DNA of 38,993 nt from Thermoleophilaceae bacterium. GTDB taxonomy: Bacteria > Actinomycetota > Thermoleophilia > Solirubrobacterales > JACPNS01. Positions within the stretch are counted from its first letter, which is position 1. Each line of letters begins with the position of its first letter. Position numbers and translations under genes: made by a program. The notes below the pieces were generated by a model. That model was given only the letters and a program-made list of their open reading frames with translations, made no database searches and was not told the origin of the DNA. This document shows, piece after piece, positions 7,592 through 15,352 of the stretch. The DNA lies in NCBI GenBank assembly GCA_016462645.1, contig JAEMSX010000019.1:1-38993 (forward strand), written 5' to 3'.

Positions 7592-7940
7592 GGGCTGGTG
7601 GTTGGTTGGCTCGCGTGGTGGGCTTGCCATGTCGATTGGCGGCGAGGAGGTGAGGCCGCGCGGGTTGGTCGGGGCGCCTCGCGCGGGGGACCGCTGCGAG
7701 GAAAGGGGTCTTAGAAGGCGGGAGGGCTTAGGTATGCGGGGTATTTGCCACGGTCCCGCCCTCCAAGGCGGGACCGTGGAATATTTCCCCCACAACTACG
7801 CCAAACGCCCTCAGCGACAGCCCCGGGCCGCCGCCGGCCGACGTCGAAGGGCCGCGCGCAGCGTCCCAAGCCGCAACCAGACCATTCACCCCTCGCCGCT
7901 GAAAACATGGCAAGAAAGGGCAACAGCACAGAGCGAACTA
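7592..7940. repeat. Gene-free stretch with a long imperfect inverted repeat
   Basis: No convincing gene is present; the open frames here are not supported by any recognisable protein. The left half is strongly G-rich and the right half C-rich on the plus strand. The outer arms match as an inverted repeat: CTTGCCATGT at 7623-7632 against its complement at 7905-7914. Next to these, CGGCGAGG plus GGTGA on the left matches the complement on the right. The axis is the perfect palindrome at 7748-7779. Total span is about 290 bases. It could be a decayed MITE-like element, a REP-type structure or a long structured convergent-transcript region. Confidence 0.55.
7748..7779. repeat. Perfect 13-base-pair hairpin
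   Basis: CCACGGTCCCGCC (7748-7760) and its exact complement (7767-7779) enclose a six-base loop CTCCAA. No T-run follows on either strand, so it is not a standard intrinsic terminator. It forms the centre of the larger inverted repeat between two convergent transcription units. Confidence 0.85.
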
Positions 7941-8126
7941 CTAGAAGACCGCCCCAGCAATCAACGCCAGCACGGCAACCACAAGCACGAACCCGCCAAC
8001 CCCAAGCACGATCTTGAACATGTCGCCTTCGTTCGTGAAGGGGTCGAAGCGGCGCTTGGGTTCCTCAGCGAGGCTCTCAGCGCCGTTCTGCGGGCTTTCA
8101 GCGTGCGTGTCGGGATCGGTGGTCAT
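7941..8126 (-). CDS. Small single-pass membrane protein at the end of the oxidase operon
   Basis: The product is 61 residues: a charged N-terminal half with several Glu/Asp, then one membrane helix (FKIVLGVGGFVLVVAVLALI, about residues 38-57). GAGGCGGG just before the ATG is a good Shine-Dalgarno sequence. The gene is 19 bases downstream of ctaE on the same strand and is probably co-transcribed. Its place and topology suggest a small accessory or assembly subunit of the aa3 oxidase. I recognise no family, so that role is inference. Confidence 0.72.
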   Translation of the reverse strand: MTTDPDTHAESPQNGAESLAEEPKRRFDPFTNEGDMFKIVLGVGGFVLVVAVLALIAGAVF

Positions 8127-8145
8127 CCCGCCTCAAACTACCGCT

Positions 8146-8751
8146 CTAGAGCAGGTAGAGCGTTGTGAAGACGAACAGCCACATCACGTCGACGAAGTGC
8201 CAGTAAAGACCGGGGATCTCAACGCCCCAGTGCTTTTCCTTCTCCGGGCCGTAGTGACCCTTGAAGGCGCGGTTGGCAACGACGATCAGGATGATCAGAC
8301 CGACCACGACGTGAGCGCCGTGGAGGCCGGTGAGGCTGAAGAACACAGACGCCTGAGCGCTGTCCTTGGGCAGGAAGCCGAGGTGGACGTACTCAGAGAC
8401 CTGGATGCCGAAGAATGTGGCTCCCAGGAGGATCGTGAGCACGAGGCCGGTCTTCAGGGCCTTGCGGTTGTTGTGCTTGATGCCCTCGAGCGCCCAGTGC
8501 ATGGTTGCCGAGGACGAGAAGAGGATTGCGGAGTTGGCCATTGCGACGTACTTCGGGAGCTCCTGGCCCTCCGGCATCCACGGGTCACCCTGGACGACGC
8601 GGATGAAGAAGTAGGCGGCGAAGAACGAGCCGAAGAGCATCAGCTCCGAGGTGATGAAGAGGACCATTCCGAGCCATTCGCGGTTGACGTTCGCCGAAGA
8701 GTTGGCGACCGGCATGTGTCCGTGATCATCGTGCGCTGCGTGAGCTTCCAT
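8146..8751 (-). CDS. ctaE: Cytochrome c oxidase subunit III
   Basis: This 201-residue protein has about five membrane helices and the COX3 landmarks: GMVLFITSELMLFGSFFAAY, the TGLHGAHVVVGLIIL segment, and the C-terminal YWHFVDVMWLFVFTTLY. The N-terminus is His/Asp-rich and hydrophilic. Subunit III contains no redox metal; it stabilises subunit I and its proton uptake. The length is typical for bacterial five-helix forms. The ATG is two bases beyond the ctaD stop codon, so translation is probably coupled. Confidence 0.96.
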   Translation of the reverse strand: MEAHAAHDDHGHMPVANSSANVNREWLGMVLFITSELMLFGSFFAAYFFIRVVQGDPWMPEGQELPKYVAMANSAILFSSSATMHWALEGIKHNNRKALKTGLVLTILLGATFFGIQVSEYVHLGFLPKDSAQASVFFSLTGLHGAHVVVGLIILIVVANRAFKGHYGPEKEKHWGVEIPGLYWHFVDVMWLFVFTTLYLL

Positions 8752-8753
8752 CG

Positions 8754-10697
8754 CTATGCGTCTCCGTCTGTGCTTGAAGTGTCATCGGCGCCTGTCGCAC
8801 CCTCGGCAACGGTCTCCTCTGCGGGGGCGCCGACGGTGGCGACCACCGGCTCGGGCTCCTTGAAGATGCCGTGACGGGCGCCCGGGACGCCGTACTCGTA
8901 CGGGTGACCGACGACCGTCGGGACCTCGTCGAAGTTGAACATCGGCGGCGGGCTGCTGACCTGCCACTCAAGTGTGTGCGCGTGCCACGGGTTGGCCGGG
9001 GCGATCGGACCGCTGCGCCACGAGTAGATCATGTTGTAGAGGAAGATCAGCACCGATGCTCCGAGCACGAAGCTCGAGATCGAGATGAACATGTTCCAGG
9101 CCGCGAACTGCTCGGCGTAGTCGGCGACACGACGCGGCATGCCCTCAAGACCGACGAGGTGCTGCGGTCCGAAGGTTCCGTTGAAGGAGATGAAGGTGAG
9201 CCAGAAGTGCCACTTGCCGAGCGACTCGTTGTACATCCGCCCGGTCATCTTCGGGAACCAGTGGTAGATACCGGCGAAGATCGTGAACAGCGAACCTCCG
9301 AAGAGCACGTAGTGGAAGTGCGCCACCACGAAGTACGTGTCGGAGACGGCGATGTCGAACGGCACGACGGCCAGCATCACGCCGCTGATTCCGCCCAGCA
9401 CGAACATGGTTATGAAGCCGAAGGCCCAATACATCGGCGTCCGCATATGGATCACACCACCCCACATGGTTCCAAGCCAGGAGAAGACCTTCACTCCCGT
9501 TGGAACAGCAATGAGCATGGTCGTCAGCATCATTGGTATTCGGATCCAGTTCTGCATCGGCGCGACGAACATATGGTGCGCCCACACAGCAAATCCGAGC
9601 ACGATGATGGCGAGCAGAGAGAACGCCATCATGCGGTATCCGAAAACAGGTTTTCGAGCGTGTGTCGAGATCACCTCCGAGATGATTCCGAAGCCCGGCA
9701 GCACCATGATGTAGACCGCCGGGTGGCTGTAGAACCAGAACACGTGCTGGTACATCACGGAGTCGCCACCCTGGGCGGCGTCGAAGAAGTTCATGCCGAG
9801 CGCGCGGTCGAAGAGGATCATGAACTGCGATCCCGCGACGAACGGGGTCGCGAGCACGACCAGCAGCGAGGTTGCGAAGTTCGCCCAACCCAGCAGCGGC
9901 ATACGCCAGAAGGTCATACCCGGCGCGCGCATCGTGATGATGGTCACCAGGAAGTTGATCGCCGTGAGGATCGAGGACGATCCCGCGAACTGCGCGGCGA
10001 TCGAGAAGAAGGTCTGACCCATCGGCGCGTTCATGGAGAGCGGCGCGTACGCCGTCCAACCGGTTGCGAATGCGCCACCCGGGACGATGAAGCTCAGGCA
10101 CATCATCACGCCGGCGATCGGCAGGAACCAGAACGAAAGCGCGTTCAGTCGCGGGAACGCCATGTCCGGCGCGCCGAGCATCAGCGGCAGGACGTAGTTG
10201 GCGATACCGGCGAAGACCGGCACCATGAAGAGGAAGATCATCAGCGCCGCGTGGGAGGAGAACAGGCCGTTGAAGGTCTGCGCGTCGACGAACTGCATGC
10301 CCGGCGCGATCAGCTCGGCGCGGAAGACCATCGCCAGCATTCCGCCGATCAAGAAGAAGAAGAATGTCGTGCAGATGTACTGGATGCCGATGACCTTGTG
10401 GTCGGTGTTGAAGTGGAAGTAGTCCTGCCACTTGCGTGCGCCGTGGTCGGCGTGGTCATCGACCTTCGTCGGCTTGCCCGAGAGCCAGTAGAGCCAGTAG
10501 TCCATGCAGCCGATTCCATAGAGGAATGCGACCGGCACGGTGATCAGCGAGACGGTGGTGATCGACTCCCAGCTGATCTCCTGTTGCCATCCGAGAATCA
10601 GGCGCAGGCCGGTGACGAGGACAAAGGCGACGACCCAGCCGATAGCCATCGAGAAAGCTGCGCGGTACCAGCCTGGAGAGCGGAGTGATGCGGCCAT
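8754..10697 (-). CDS. ctaD: Cytochrome c oxidase subunit I, A2-type
   Basis: This 647-residue integral membrane protein is the catalytic subunit that reduces O2 to water and pumps protons. All ligands are visible: His149 and His462 for low-spin heme, His460 for heme a3, and His325, His374 and His375 for CuB, with Tyr329 as the cross-linked tyrosine. The K-channel lysine is Lys403. The helix VI motif is WFYSHPAVY, with Tyr-Ser in place of the glutamate of GHPEVY. That marks the A2 subgroup. Two extra helices precede the core (about residues 12-35 and 48-70). The C-terminus has WHAHTLEWQVSSPPPMFNF and then an acidic tail. It lies 24 bases after ctaC. Confidence 0.97.
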   Translation of the reverse strand: MAASLRSPGWYRAAFSMAIGWVVAFVLVTGLRLILGWQQEISWESITTVSLITVPVAFLYGIGCMDYWLYWLSGKPTKVDDHADHGARKWQDYFHFNTDHKVIGIQYICTTFFFFLIGGMLAMVFRAELIAPGMQFVDAQTFNGLFSSHAALMIFLFMVPVFAGIANYVLPLMLGAPDMAFPRLNALSFWFLPIAGVMMCLSFIVPGGAFATGWTAYAPLSMNAPMGQTFFSIAAQFAGSSSILTAINFLVTIITMRAPGMTFWRMPLLGWANFATSLLVVLATPFVAGSQFMILFDRALGMNFFDAAQGGDSVMYQHVFWFYSHPAVYIMVLPGFGIISEVISTHARKPVFGYRMMAFSLLAIIVLGFAVWAHHMFVAPMQNWIRIPMMLTTMLIAVPTGVKVFSWLGTMWGGVIHMRTPMYWAFGFITMFVLGGISGVMLAVVPFDIAVSDTYFVVAHFHYVLFGGSLFTIFAGIYHWFPKMTGRMYNESLGKWHFWLTFISFNGTFGPQHLVGLEGMPRRVADYAEQFAAWNMFISISSFVLGASVLIFLYNMIYSWRSGPIAPANPWHAHTLEWQVSSPPPMFNFDEVPTVVGHPYEYGVPGARHGIFKEPEPVVATVGAPAEETVAEGATGADDTSSTDGDA

Positions 10698-10721
10698 CGG
10701 GTTCAGATTACCTTTCGCGTT

Positions 10722-11516
10722 CTACTTGCTGGACTCGGAGTTTTTGAAGGCTCCGGGCCAGGTCTGGGGGTCAGTGTTCGCTCCGGTCGGCTTCGGCGCC
10801 TTGGCACTCTTCTGAGCCGCGACCCATGCAGTGAACTGGGCGGGGGTGACCACGCGGAGCGTCGAGCGCATCGTCGCGTGGCCGATTCCGCAGAGTTCAG
10901 TGCAGACGATCGGATAGGAGCCGAGCTTGTTCGGCTCGAAACGAATGCGGGTGGTGAAACCGTCTGCGACATCGCGCTTGACGCGGGCAGAAGGCACGTA
11001 GAAGCTGTGGATGACGTCCGCAGAGGTCATCTCGAAGTAGAGCGGGCGGTTGACCGGAACGACGAGGTCACCGCCGGTCTTGATGTCCTGCTCGGGGTAC
11101 TGGTAGTTCCAGGCGAACTGCTGACCGATCACCTTGATCGTCATTGAGTTCGGCTGCGCTGCCTCGACCTTGTCGAGCACGGTCCAGGCGTAGAGACCCA
11201 GGGCCATGACGACGATCGTCGGGATGATCGTCCAGACGATCTCGATCTTCGTGGAGCCATGGAACGGAGCGCCGTCCTTCTCGTCGTCGTCTTCCGGCTT
11301 GGCGCGAAACTCCACGAGGCAGAAAGCGAGGATCGCGCAGATGATGATGAAGAACGGGATCGAAGCGATGGTCAAAGCCCTGTAGACCGTGTCGATCGGC
11401 TCCATGTCATCGGCGATGAGCGTGCCCATCCAGTCGTATTCGATCGTGAACACGATCAGCGCAGCTGTCGCCAGGATGGCGCCAACAATGCCGACGATGC
11501 GATGTGAGGCTTTCAT
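10722..11516 (-). CDS. ctaC: Cytochrome c oxidase subunit II with intact CuA site
   Basis: This 264-residue protein has two membrane helices (about 8-26 and 48-68; another hydrophobic stretch at 91-113) and an extracytoplasmic cupredoxin domain. The CuA ligands are complete: His170 (ADVIHSFYVP), Cys205, Glu207, Cys209, His213 and Met216 (CTELCGIGHATM). The electron-entry aromatic segment is QQFAWNYQY. It accepts electrons from cytochrome c. There is no c-type heme domain, so a separate carrier is needed; the diheme lipoprotein nearby is a candidate. AAGGAG lies four bases before the ATG. It is the first gene of the ctaC-ctaD-ctaE unit and is divergent from the CBS-domain gene. Confidence 0.97.
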   Translation of the reverse strand: MKASHRIVGIVGAILATAALIVFTIEYDWMGTLIADDMEPIDTVYRALTIASIPFFIIICAILAFCLVEFRAKPEDDDEKDGAPFHGSTKIEIVWTIIPTIVVMALGLYAWTVLDKVEAAQPNSMTIKVIGQQFAWNYQYPEQDIKTGGDLVVPVNRPLYFEMTSADVIHSFYVPSARVKRDVADGFTTRIRFEPNKLGSYPIVCTELCGIGHATMRSTLRVVTPAQFTAWVAAQKSAKAPKPTGANTDPQTWPGAFKNSESSK

Positions 11517-11740
11517 CGAGCTCCTTCGCTTGCAAACACAAGCTCAGACGGGAACGGGGGCGAAAATTACGGGAGCGATCCAGGATCCGGATCGAACCGG
11601 CGCGTATGTTATCCGGTCGATCCGCGGTGATTTGTGCTGCAAGGCACTTGGATGTTGGCCGCTCGACGCGCAGACGCCCGCTCGGTTAGTCTGAGGGCAA
11701 CTTTGAAACTTTCCGCACCTGAAAAGGGGTTGCTGCTGAC

Positions 11741-12151
11741 GTGTTGGTGAGTGAGGGAATGTCCCGGGTCGTTCTGACCGTGGGACCACAACAGACGTTG
11801 CGTGACGTTGCCAAGCAGATGACTGAGCGAAAGGTGGGTGCGGCGGTCGTGATCGACCCTGACGCGCCGGGACCGGCGATTGTCACCGAGCGTGATGTGC
11901 TGCGCGCGTATGCGGAGGATCGCGTGACCGGAGACGACCCTGTGCGTGACCACGCGACCGAGCGAATCGTGTTCGCGTCGCCTGACTGGTCGCTCGAACA
12001 GGCCGCCGACGAGATGGTGCGCGGAAGTTTTCGACACCTGGTGGTGATCGACGCCGGTCAGATCGTCGGCATTCTTTCGATGCGCGACATTGTCACGTCG
12101 TGGGCCGGCGAGGGCGCCACAAGCGAAGTACCCGTTCAGCGAACCGCCTGA
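11741..12151 (+). CDS. CBS-domain-pair protein
   Basis: The product is 136 residues made of two CBS motifs (about 8-60 and 75-127), each ending in the usual pattern (AIVTERDVLRAY and GILSMRDIVTSW). Stand-alone CBS pairs bind adenine nucleotides or similar ligands and act as energy or redox sensors. No effector domain is attached. The start is GTG 11741 with AAAAGGGG eleven bases upstream; ATG 11759 is an alternative. A TAGTCT box at 11687-11692 suggests a leader of about 40 bases. The gene sits alone between the two oxidase gene clusters on the opposite strand, and a regulatory link to respiration is only a possibility. Confidence 0.87.
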   Translation: MLVSEGMSRVVLTVGPQQTLRDVAKQMTERKVGAAVVIDPDAPGPAIVTERDVLRAYAEDRVTGDDPVRDHATERIVFASPDWSLEQAADEMVRGSFRHLVVIDAGQIVGILSMRDIVTSWAGEGATSEVPVQRTA

Positions 12152-12212
12152 CGGCTGAGACTTGCCACCGGAACACCGCGGCAGGCGCGCCAGCGCCGTG
12201 CGCCTTCAGAAA

Positions 12213-12233
12213 CCGTCGGCCGGACGCCGACGG
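12213..12233. terminator. Hairpin between convergent genes, possible bidirectional terminator
   Basis: CCGTCGGC (12213-12220) pairs with GCCGACGG (12226-12233) across a five-base loop. It lies between the CBS gene and the convergent 81-residue gene. Only a short T-run (TTT) follows on the minus strand, so termination efficiency is uncertain. Confidence 0.45.
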
Positions 12234-12238
12234 AAGAC

Positions 12239-12484
12239 TCAACCGAGCGGGAGTTCGTCTGACTCGGTGCGCGAGTCGCCGATCCAGGCGATCGAGACCG
12301 CGAGGACCGCGACGAGTCCGATGAACATCACCGGGCGAAAGGCGAACAGCCCGATCAGCGTGACCAGGAACGAGACCGCGAGGACGATCGGCTTGACTGA
12401 CGGACGCGTGAGCCAGATCGAGTCGACCTCGGGCTGGGTGGTTGCGCCGGTGGCAACCTCGTCGATGAACTCTTCGTGGCTCAT
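12239..12484 (-). CDS. Small membrane protein, possible oxidase accessory subunit
   Basis: The product is 81 residues: a hydrophilic N-terminus with Glu/Asp, then two hydrophobic segments (IVLAVSFLVTLIGLFAF and MFIGLVAVLAVSIAWIG) separated by RPV. It starts three bases after the stop of the 36-residue gene, so it is surely in the same transcript. Placement behind heme O synthase and near two oxidase-like gene sets suggests a subunit-IV-like or assembly role. No diagnostic family motif is visible, so the function is unassigned. Confidence 0.72.
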   Translation of the reverse strand: MSHEEFIDEVATGATTQPEVDSIWLTRPSVKPIVLAVSFLVTLIGLFAFRPVMFIGLVAVLAVSIAWIGDSRTESDELPLG

Positions 12485-12487
12485 CTA

Positions 12488-12598
12488 CTAGCCGACCCAG
12501 AGCGCCGTCACGAGAAACGCGGAGGCGAAAGCAACAGCGGCGATGCCGCCGATCAGGATCGAAGAACGAAGGTTGCGCTGTACTTGTGTGCGGTTCAT
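12488..12598 (-). CDS. 36-residue single-helix membrane microprotein
   Basis: The frame runs from ATG 12598 to TAG 12488. It encodes a basic N-terminus (MNRTQVQRNLRSS) followed by one hydrophobic helix rich in Ala, Gly and Ile, ending ALWVG. The basic head and hydrophobic tail indicate an inside-in, single-pass protein. It sits 21 bases after ctaB and three bases before the 81-residue gene, an operon-like spacing. Very small single-helix subunits are common in terminal oxidases, and that is the likeliest role by context. It could be missed by annotation because of its length. Confidence 0.62.
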   Translation of the reverse strand: MNRTQVQRNLRSSILIGGIAAVAFASAFLVTALWVG

Positions 12599-12619
12599 GC
12601 GGGGGAGATTTTTAGCAGA

Positions 12620-13552
12620 TCAGACCGACGTGTCCACAACCATCGCGACAAACAGCAGCGCGAGGTAGGTGAGCGAGTAGAGATATGTCTTCAGCGCCAC
12701 GGGGCGCTCGCTGTCGCGCGTCAGCTGAACTGCGCGATAAATGAACAATCCACCCAGCAGAACTGCTGAGACGCCGTAGATCGCGCCGAACGCGCCGGTG
12801 GCGACCGGGATCAAGGTGGTGAGCAGCAGGAGGATCGAGTAGACGAGGATGTGGGAGGTCGTGGACTTGACTCCGCGCACCACCGGCAGCATCGGGACGG
12901 CGCTGGCGGCGTAGTCGTCCTTGATCAGGACGGAAAGCGCCCAGAAGTGCGGCGGCGTCCACATGAAGACGATCGCGAAGAGCAACCACGCCGTGAGGCT
13001 GAGAGAGCCTGTGACGGCCGCCCAGCCGACGAGCGGGGGTACCGCCCCGGCGGCGCCACCGATGACGATGTTCTGCGGTGTGCGGCGTTTGAGCCACAGC
13101 GTGTAGACGAAGACGTACCCGAGCAGACCGCAGGTCGCGAGTACCGCGGCGAGCGTGTTGACCGCGAGCACGAGCACGGCGACGGACGCGACGCCGAGAA
13201 AGATTCCGTAGCTGAGCGCGGCGGCGGGTGAGATGCGGCCGGCCGGTATCGGGCGCTTGGCCGTGCGCTCCATCTGCAGGTCGATGTCGCGATCGATGAA
13301 ATGGTTGATCGCGCCGGCGCTACCGGTCGAGAGCGCGCCACCGAGGCAGGTGAAGAAGATCAGTTCGAACGACGGGCTGCCGGCGACGAGCATCGTTGTG
13401 ATCGTGGTCCAGAGCAGGAGCGACTGGACGCGGGGCTTGGTCAGCTCGAGGTAGTCGGCGACAACTTGGCGCACACGACCGGCGGCGCTTGGCTCAGCGG
13501 CCGGAACCGCCTGTACGGACGGGATTGGTCGTGTTTGCGTTGCTGCTTCCAC
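12620..13552 (-). CDS. ctaB: Protoheme IX farnesyltransferase (heme O synthase)
   Basis: This 310-residue UbiA-family membrane prenyltransferase has about eight to nine helices. The first Asp-rich motif is NHFIDRDIDLQMERTAKRP (near residues 83-101). The second region is KDDYAASAVPMLPVVRG. Both are characteristic of CtaB. It transfers a farnesyl group to heme b, giving heme O, the precursor of heme A for aa3 oxidases. Heme A synthase is not in this window. The start is GTG 13552 without a Shine-Dalgarno sequence. A TAGAAT box lies about 35 bases upstream in the 75-base gap behind the COX1-like gene, so it may have its own promoter as well as readthrough. Confidence 0.95.
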   Translation of the reverse strand: MEAATQTRPIPSVQAVPAAEPSAAGRVRQVVADYLELTKPRVQSLLLWTTITTMLVAGSPSFELIFFTCLGGALSTGSAGAINHFIDRDIDLQMERTAKRPIPAGRISPAAALSYGIFLGVASVAVLVLAVNTLAAVLATCGLLGYVFVYTLWLKRRTPQNIVIGGAAGAVPPLVGWAAVTGSLSLTAWLLFAIVFMWTPPHFWALSVLIKDDYAASAVPMLPVVRGVKSTTSHILVYSILLLLTTLIPVATGAFGAIYGVSAVLLGGLFIYRAVQLTRDSERPVALKTYLYSLTYLALLFVAMVVDTSV

Positions 13553-13627
13553 TACTCGGGGTCGTGCGTCAGAGCCTTGCGAGCGGCAATTCTACCGCGC
13601 CGGAAAAACCGACTCTGTAGGACGGGG

Positions 13628-15352
13628 CTAGTGCTTTGATTCGCGCAGCGACGGCCGTCCGGCTGTCGGAGACTGCGCGACCGAACCGGCGAGTCCGCCG
13701 GTACCGGCAGCGATCTGCTCGCGCAGGTCGGTCAGCGGTGTCTCGCTGCCTACTGCGGGAATCGCGTCAAAGTTGTTGACCGGCGGCGGGGAAGGCACAA
13801 ACCACTCGAGTGTGCCGGCGCGCCAGGGGTCGTTTCCAGCGGTCGCTCCCGAGGAGTTGGACTGCATGAAATTGATCGCCAGACCGATCAGGCCGAAAGC
13901 TCCGATCACAACGCCGATCAGCGACAGAATGTTGCGGAACTCGTAGCTGCTGCTCGTGTAGGTGGAGAGTTCGCGTGCGAAACCGTCAACACCGAGCGAG
14001 AACATCGCGAAGAGCTGGAGTGCGGTGCCCGCGACGAGCATGCCCAGCGCGACGCGGGCCTTGGCCGCAGCGAGGCTCTTGCCGGTCATCTTCGGGTACC
14101 AGTACAGAAGCGCTGCAAAGCCACCAAATGCGGCGGTGCCCCAGACCTGGTTGAGCCAAGCGGCGTAGCCAGCCTGACTGCCGTAGATCCACTGTGAGAG
14201 CGCCGGGAGGCTGAAAGCGACGTGGAAGACGATTGCGACCGTGAAGAACGCCGCGAAGGCGACTGCAAACGCCGAAGGCGCGGTGGAGTGGTAGTCGCCA
14301 CCCTTGATCGTCGCCATCCAGCTCTGCAGGATGACAGCTGCCGGGATCACCAGCGCGAGGCCGATGACCATGAAGATCAGGTTCCAGAAAGGCTTGACCG
14401 GAGCGCCGAAGTAGACGACACCGAAGCTGAGGATGCCGAGGATCGCGAACGCGCGGATCGCCTTCTTCAGGGCGGCAGGGTTGCTGATCGAACGGCCGGC
14501 CGCCGAGGCGAAGATCTCGCTGACGGCACCGATTGCGACGACGGTGATCAGATACGGAGCCGAGTGCGACCACCACTGGAAGAGCGTCTTCCAGAGCAGC
14601 GGGCTGCCGCCGTCCACCGGGTTGAAGATGCCGAAGGCGGTGTACTGGCGCTCAAGCAGCGCCATGATGCAGGCCGCGACAAGAACCGGCGCCGTGGCGA
14701 GGATTCCGTACGCATAGACGGAGGCCGAGTACGCGAAGACCGGCGTACGATCGCCGCTCATGCCCTCGGCGCGCAGCGTTTTGTAGGTGACCGCGAGGTC
14801 GATCGCGTTGAAGGTGAGTCCGCCGCCGATCATCACCAGCGAGGTGAGGAAGAAGTCCGCGCCCGAACCGGGGGAGTAGAAGAGCTCGAACAGCGGCGCG
14901 GAGGTCTGCGCCGTGCCCTGCCAGGTGTTCACGAAGGTGCTGAACCAGAGGAACCCGCCGCCGAGGATGATCATCCAGGTTCCCAGCGCGGAAAGTCGCG
15001 GGAAAGCGCTGCTGCGAGCGCCGATCTGGAGCGGAAGCACGTAGGTTGCGATGCCGGCGAAGAGCGGCAGCGCGAAGAGGTAGAGATAGCCCGTGTCCGA
15101 GAGCGTGTGCAGGCTGTAGAAGCGCTCAGGGCTGAGGAAAGTGTTGTCTGAGACAGCGAGCTGGATCTGGCAGAGCAGCTCGGCGAATCCGGCGAGCATG
15201 ACGTTGACCAGCGAGAAACCGATCAGCGTCAGGCCGATGACCTTGTGATCGGCGCTGCGGGCGCGATTGATCCAGCGCGCGCGGGTGTTGTCGATCGGAT
15301 CGCGAACGACAACTTCAGAAACCTTTGCGGGCTGCTCAAATGCGGTGCTCAC
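13628..15352 (-). CDS. COX1-like protein lacking heme and CuB ligands (putative non-catalytic oxidase paralogue)
   Basis: The product is 574 residues from GTG 15352. Homology to oxidase subunit I is plain: DHKVIG, LFAGIATYVLPLQIGARSSAFPRLSALGTW, YWYPKMTG and the tail TLEWFVPSPPPVNNFDAIP all align with the canonical ctaD here. The ligands do not. The helix II heme histidine aligns with Ser85 (a histidine, His82, lies three residues earlier). Helix VI keeps His263 and Tyr267 (WSHSAPY). The helix VII His-His pair is replaced by non-histidine residues around 312-316 (VVYFG). The helix X His-x-His is Ala398 and Leu400 (AWLNQ). The K-channel lysine is Ile341. It cannot build the standard heme/heme-CuB centres. 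The frame is intact and the spacing of helices preserved, so it is not an obvious pseudogene. It overlaps the COX2-like gene by four bases. Confidence 0.88.
   Translation of the reverse strand: MSTAFEQPAKVSEVVVRDPIDNTRARWINRARSADHKVIGLTLIGFSLVNVMLAGFAELLCQIQLAVSDNTFLSPERFYSLHTLSDTGYLYLFALPLFAGIATYVLPLQIGARSSAFPRLSALGTWMIILGGGFLWFSTFVNTWQGTAQTSAPLFELFYSPGSGADFFLTSLVMIGGGLTFNAIDLAVTYKTLRAEGMSGDRTPVFAYSASVYAYGILATAPVLVAACIMALLERQYTAFGIFNPVDGGSPLLWKTLFQWWSHSAPYLITVVAIGAVSEIFASAAGRSISNPAALKKAIRAFAILGILSFGVVYFGAPVKPFWNLIFMVIGLALVIPAAVILQSWMATIKGGDYHSTAPSAFAVAFAAFFTVAIVFHVAFSLPALSQWIYGSQAGYAAWLNQVWGTAAFGGFAALLYWYPKMTGKSLAAAKARVALGMLVAGTALQLFAMFSLGVDGFARELSTYTSSSYEFRNILSLIGVVIGAFGLIGLAINFMQSNSSGATAGNDPWRAGTLEWFVPSPPPVNNFDAIPAVGSETPLTDLREQIAAGTGGLAGSVAQSPTAGRPSLRESKH

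Noticed and set aside
7548-8168. Plus-strand and minus-strand frames across the gene-free stretch
   Set aside because: They follow the inverted repeat and base skew, overlap ctaE or its small neighbour, and show no protein family features.
8871-10688. 605-codon open frame on the plus strand across ctaD
   Set aside because: It is antisense to an unambiguous subunit I gene; its translation is Arg/Glu/Asp/His-rich with no domain, as expected from GC-rich codon bias.
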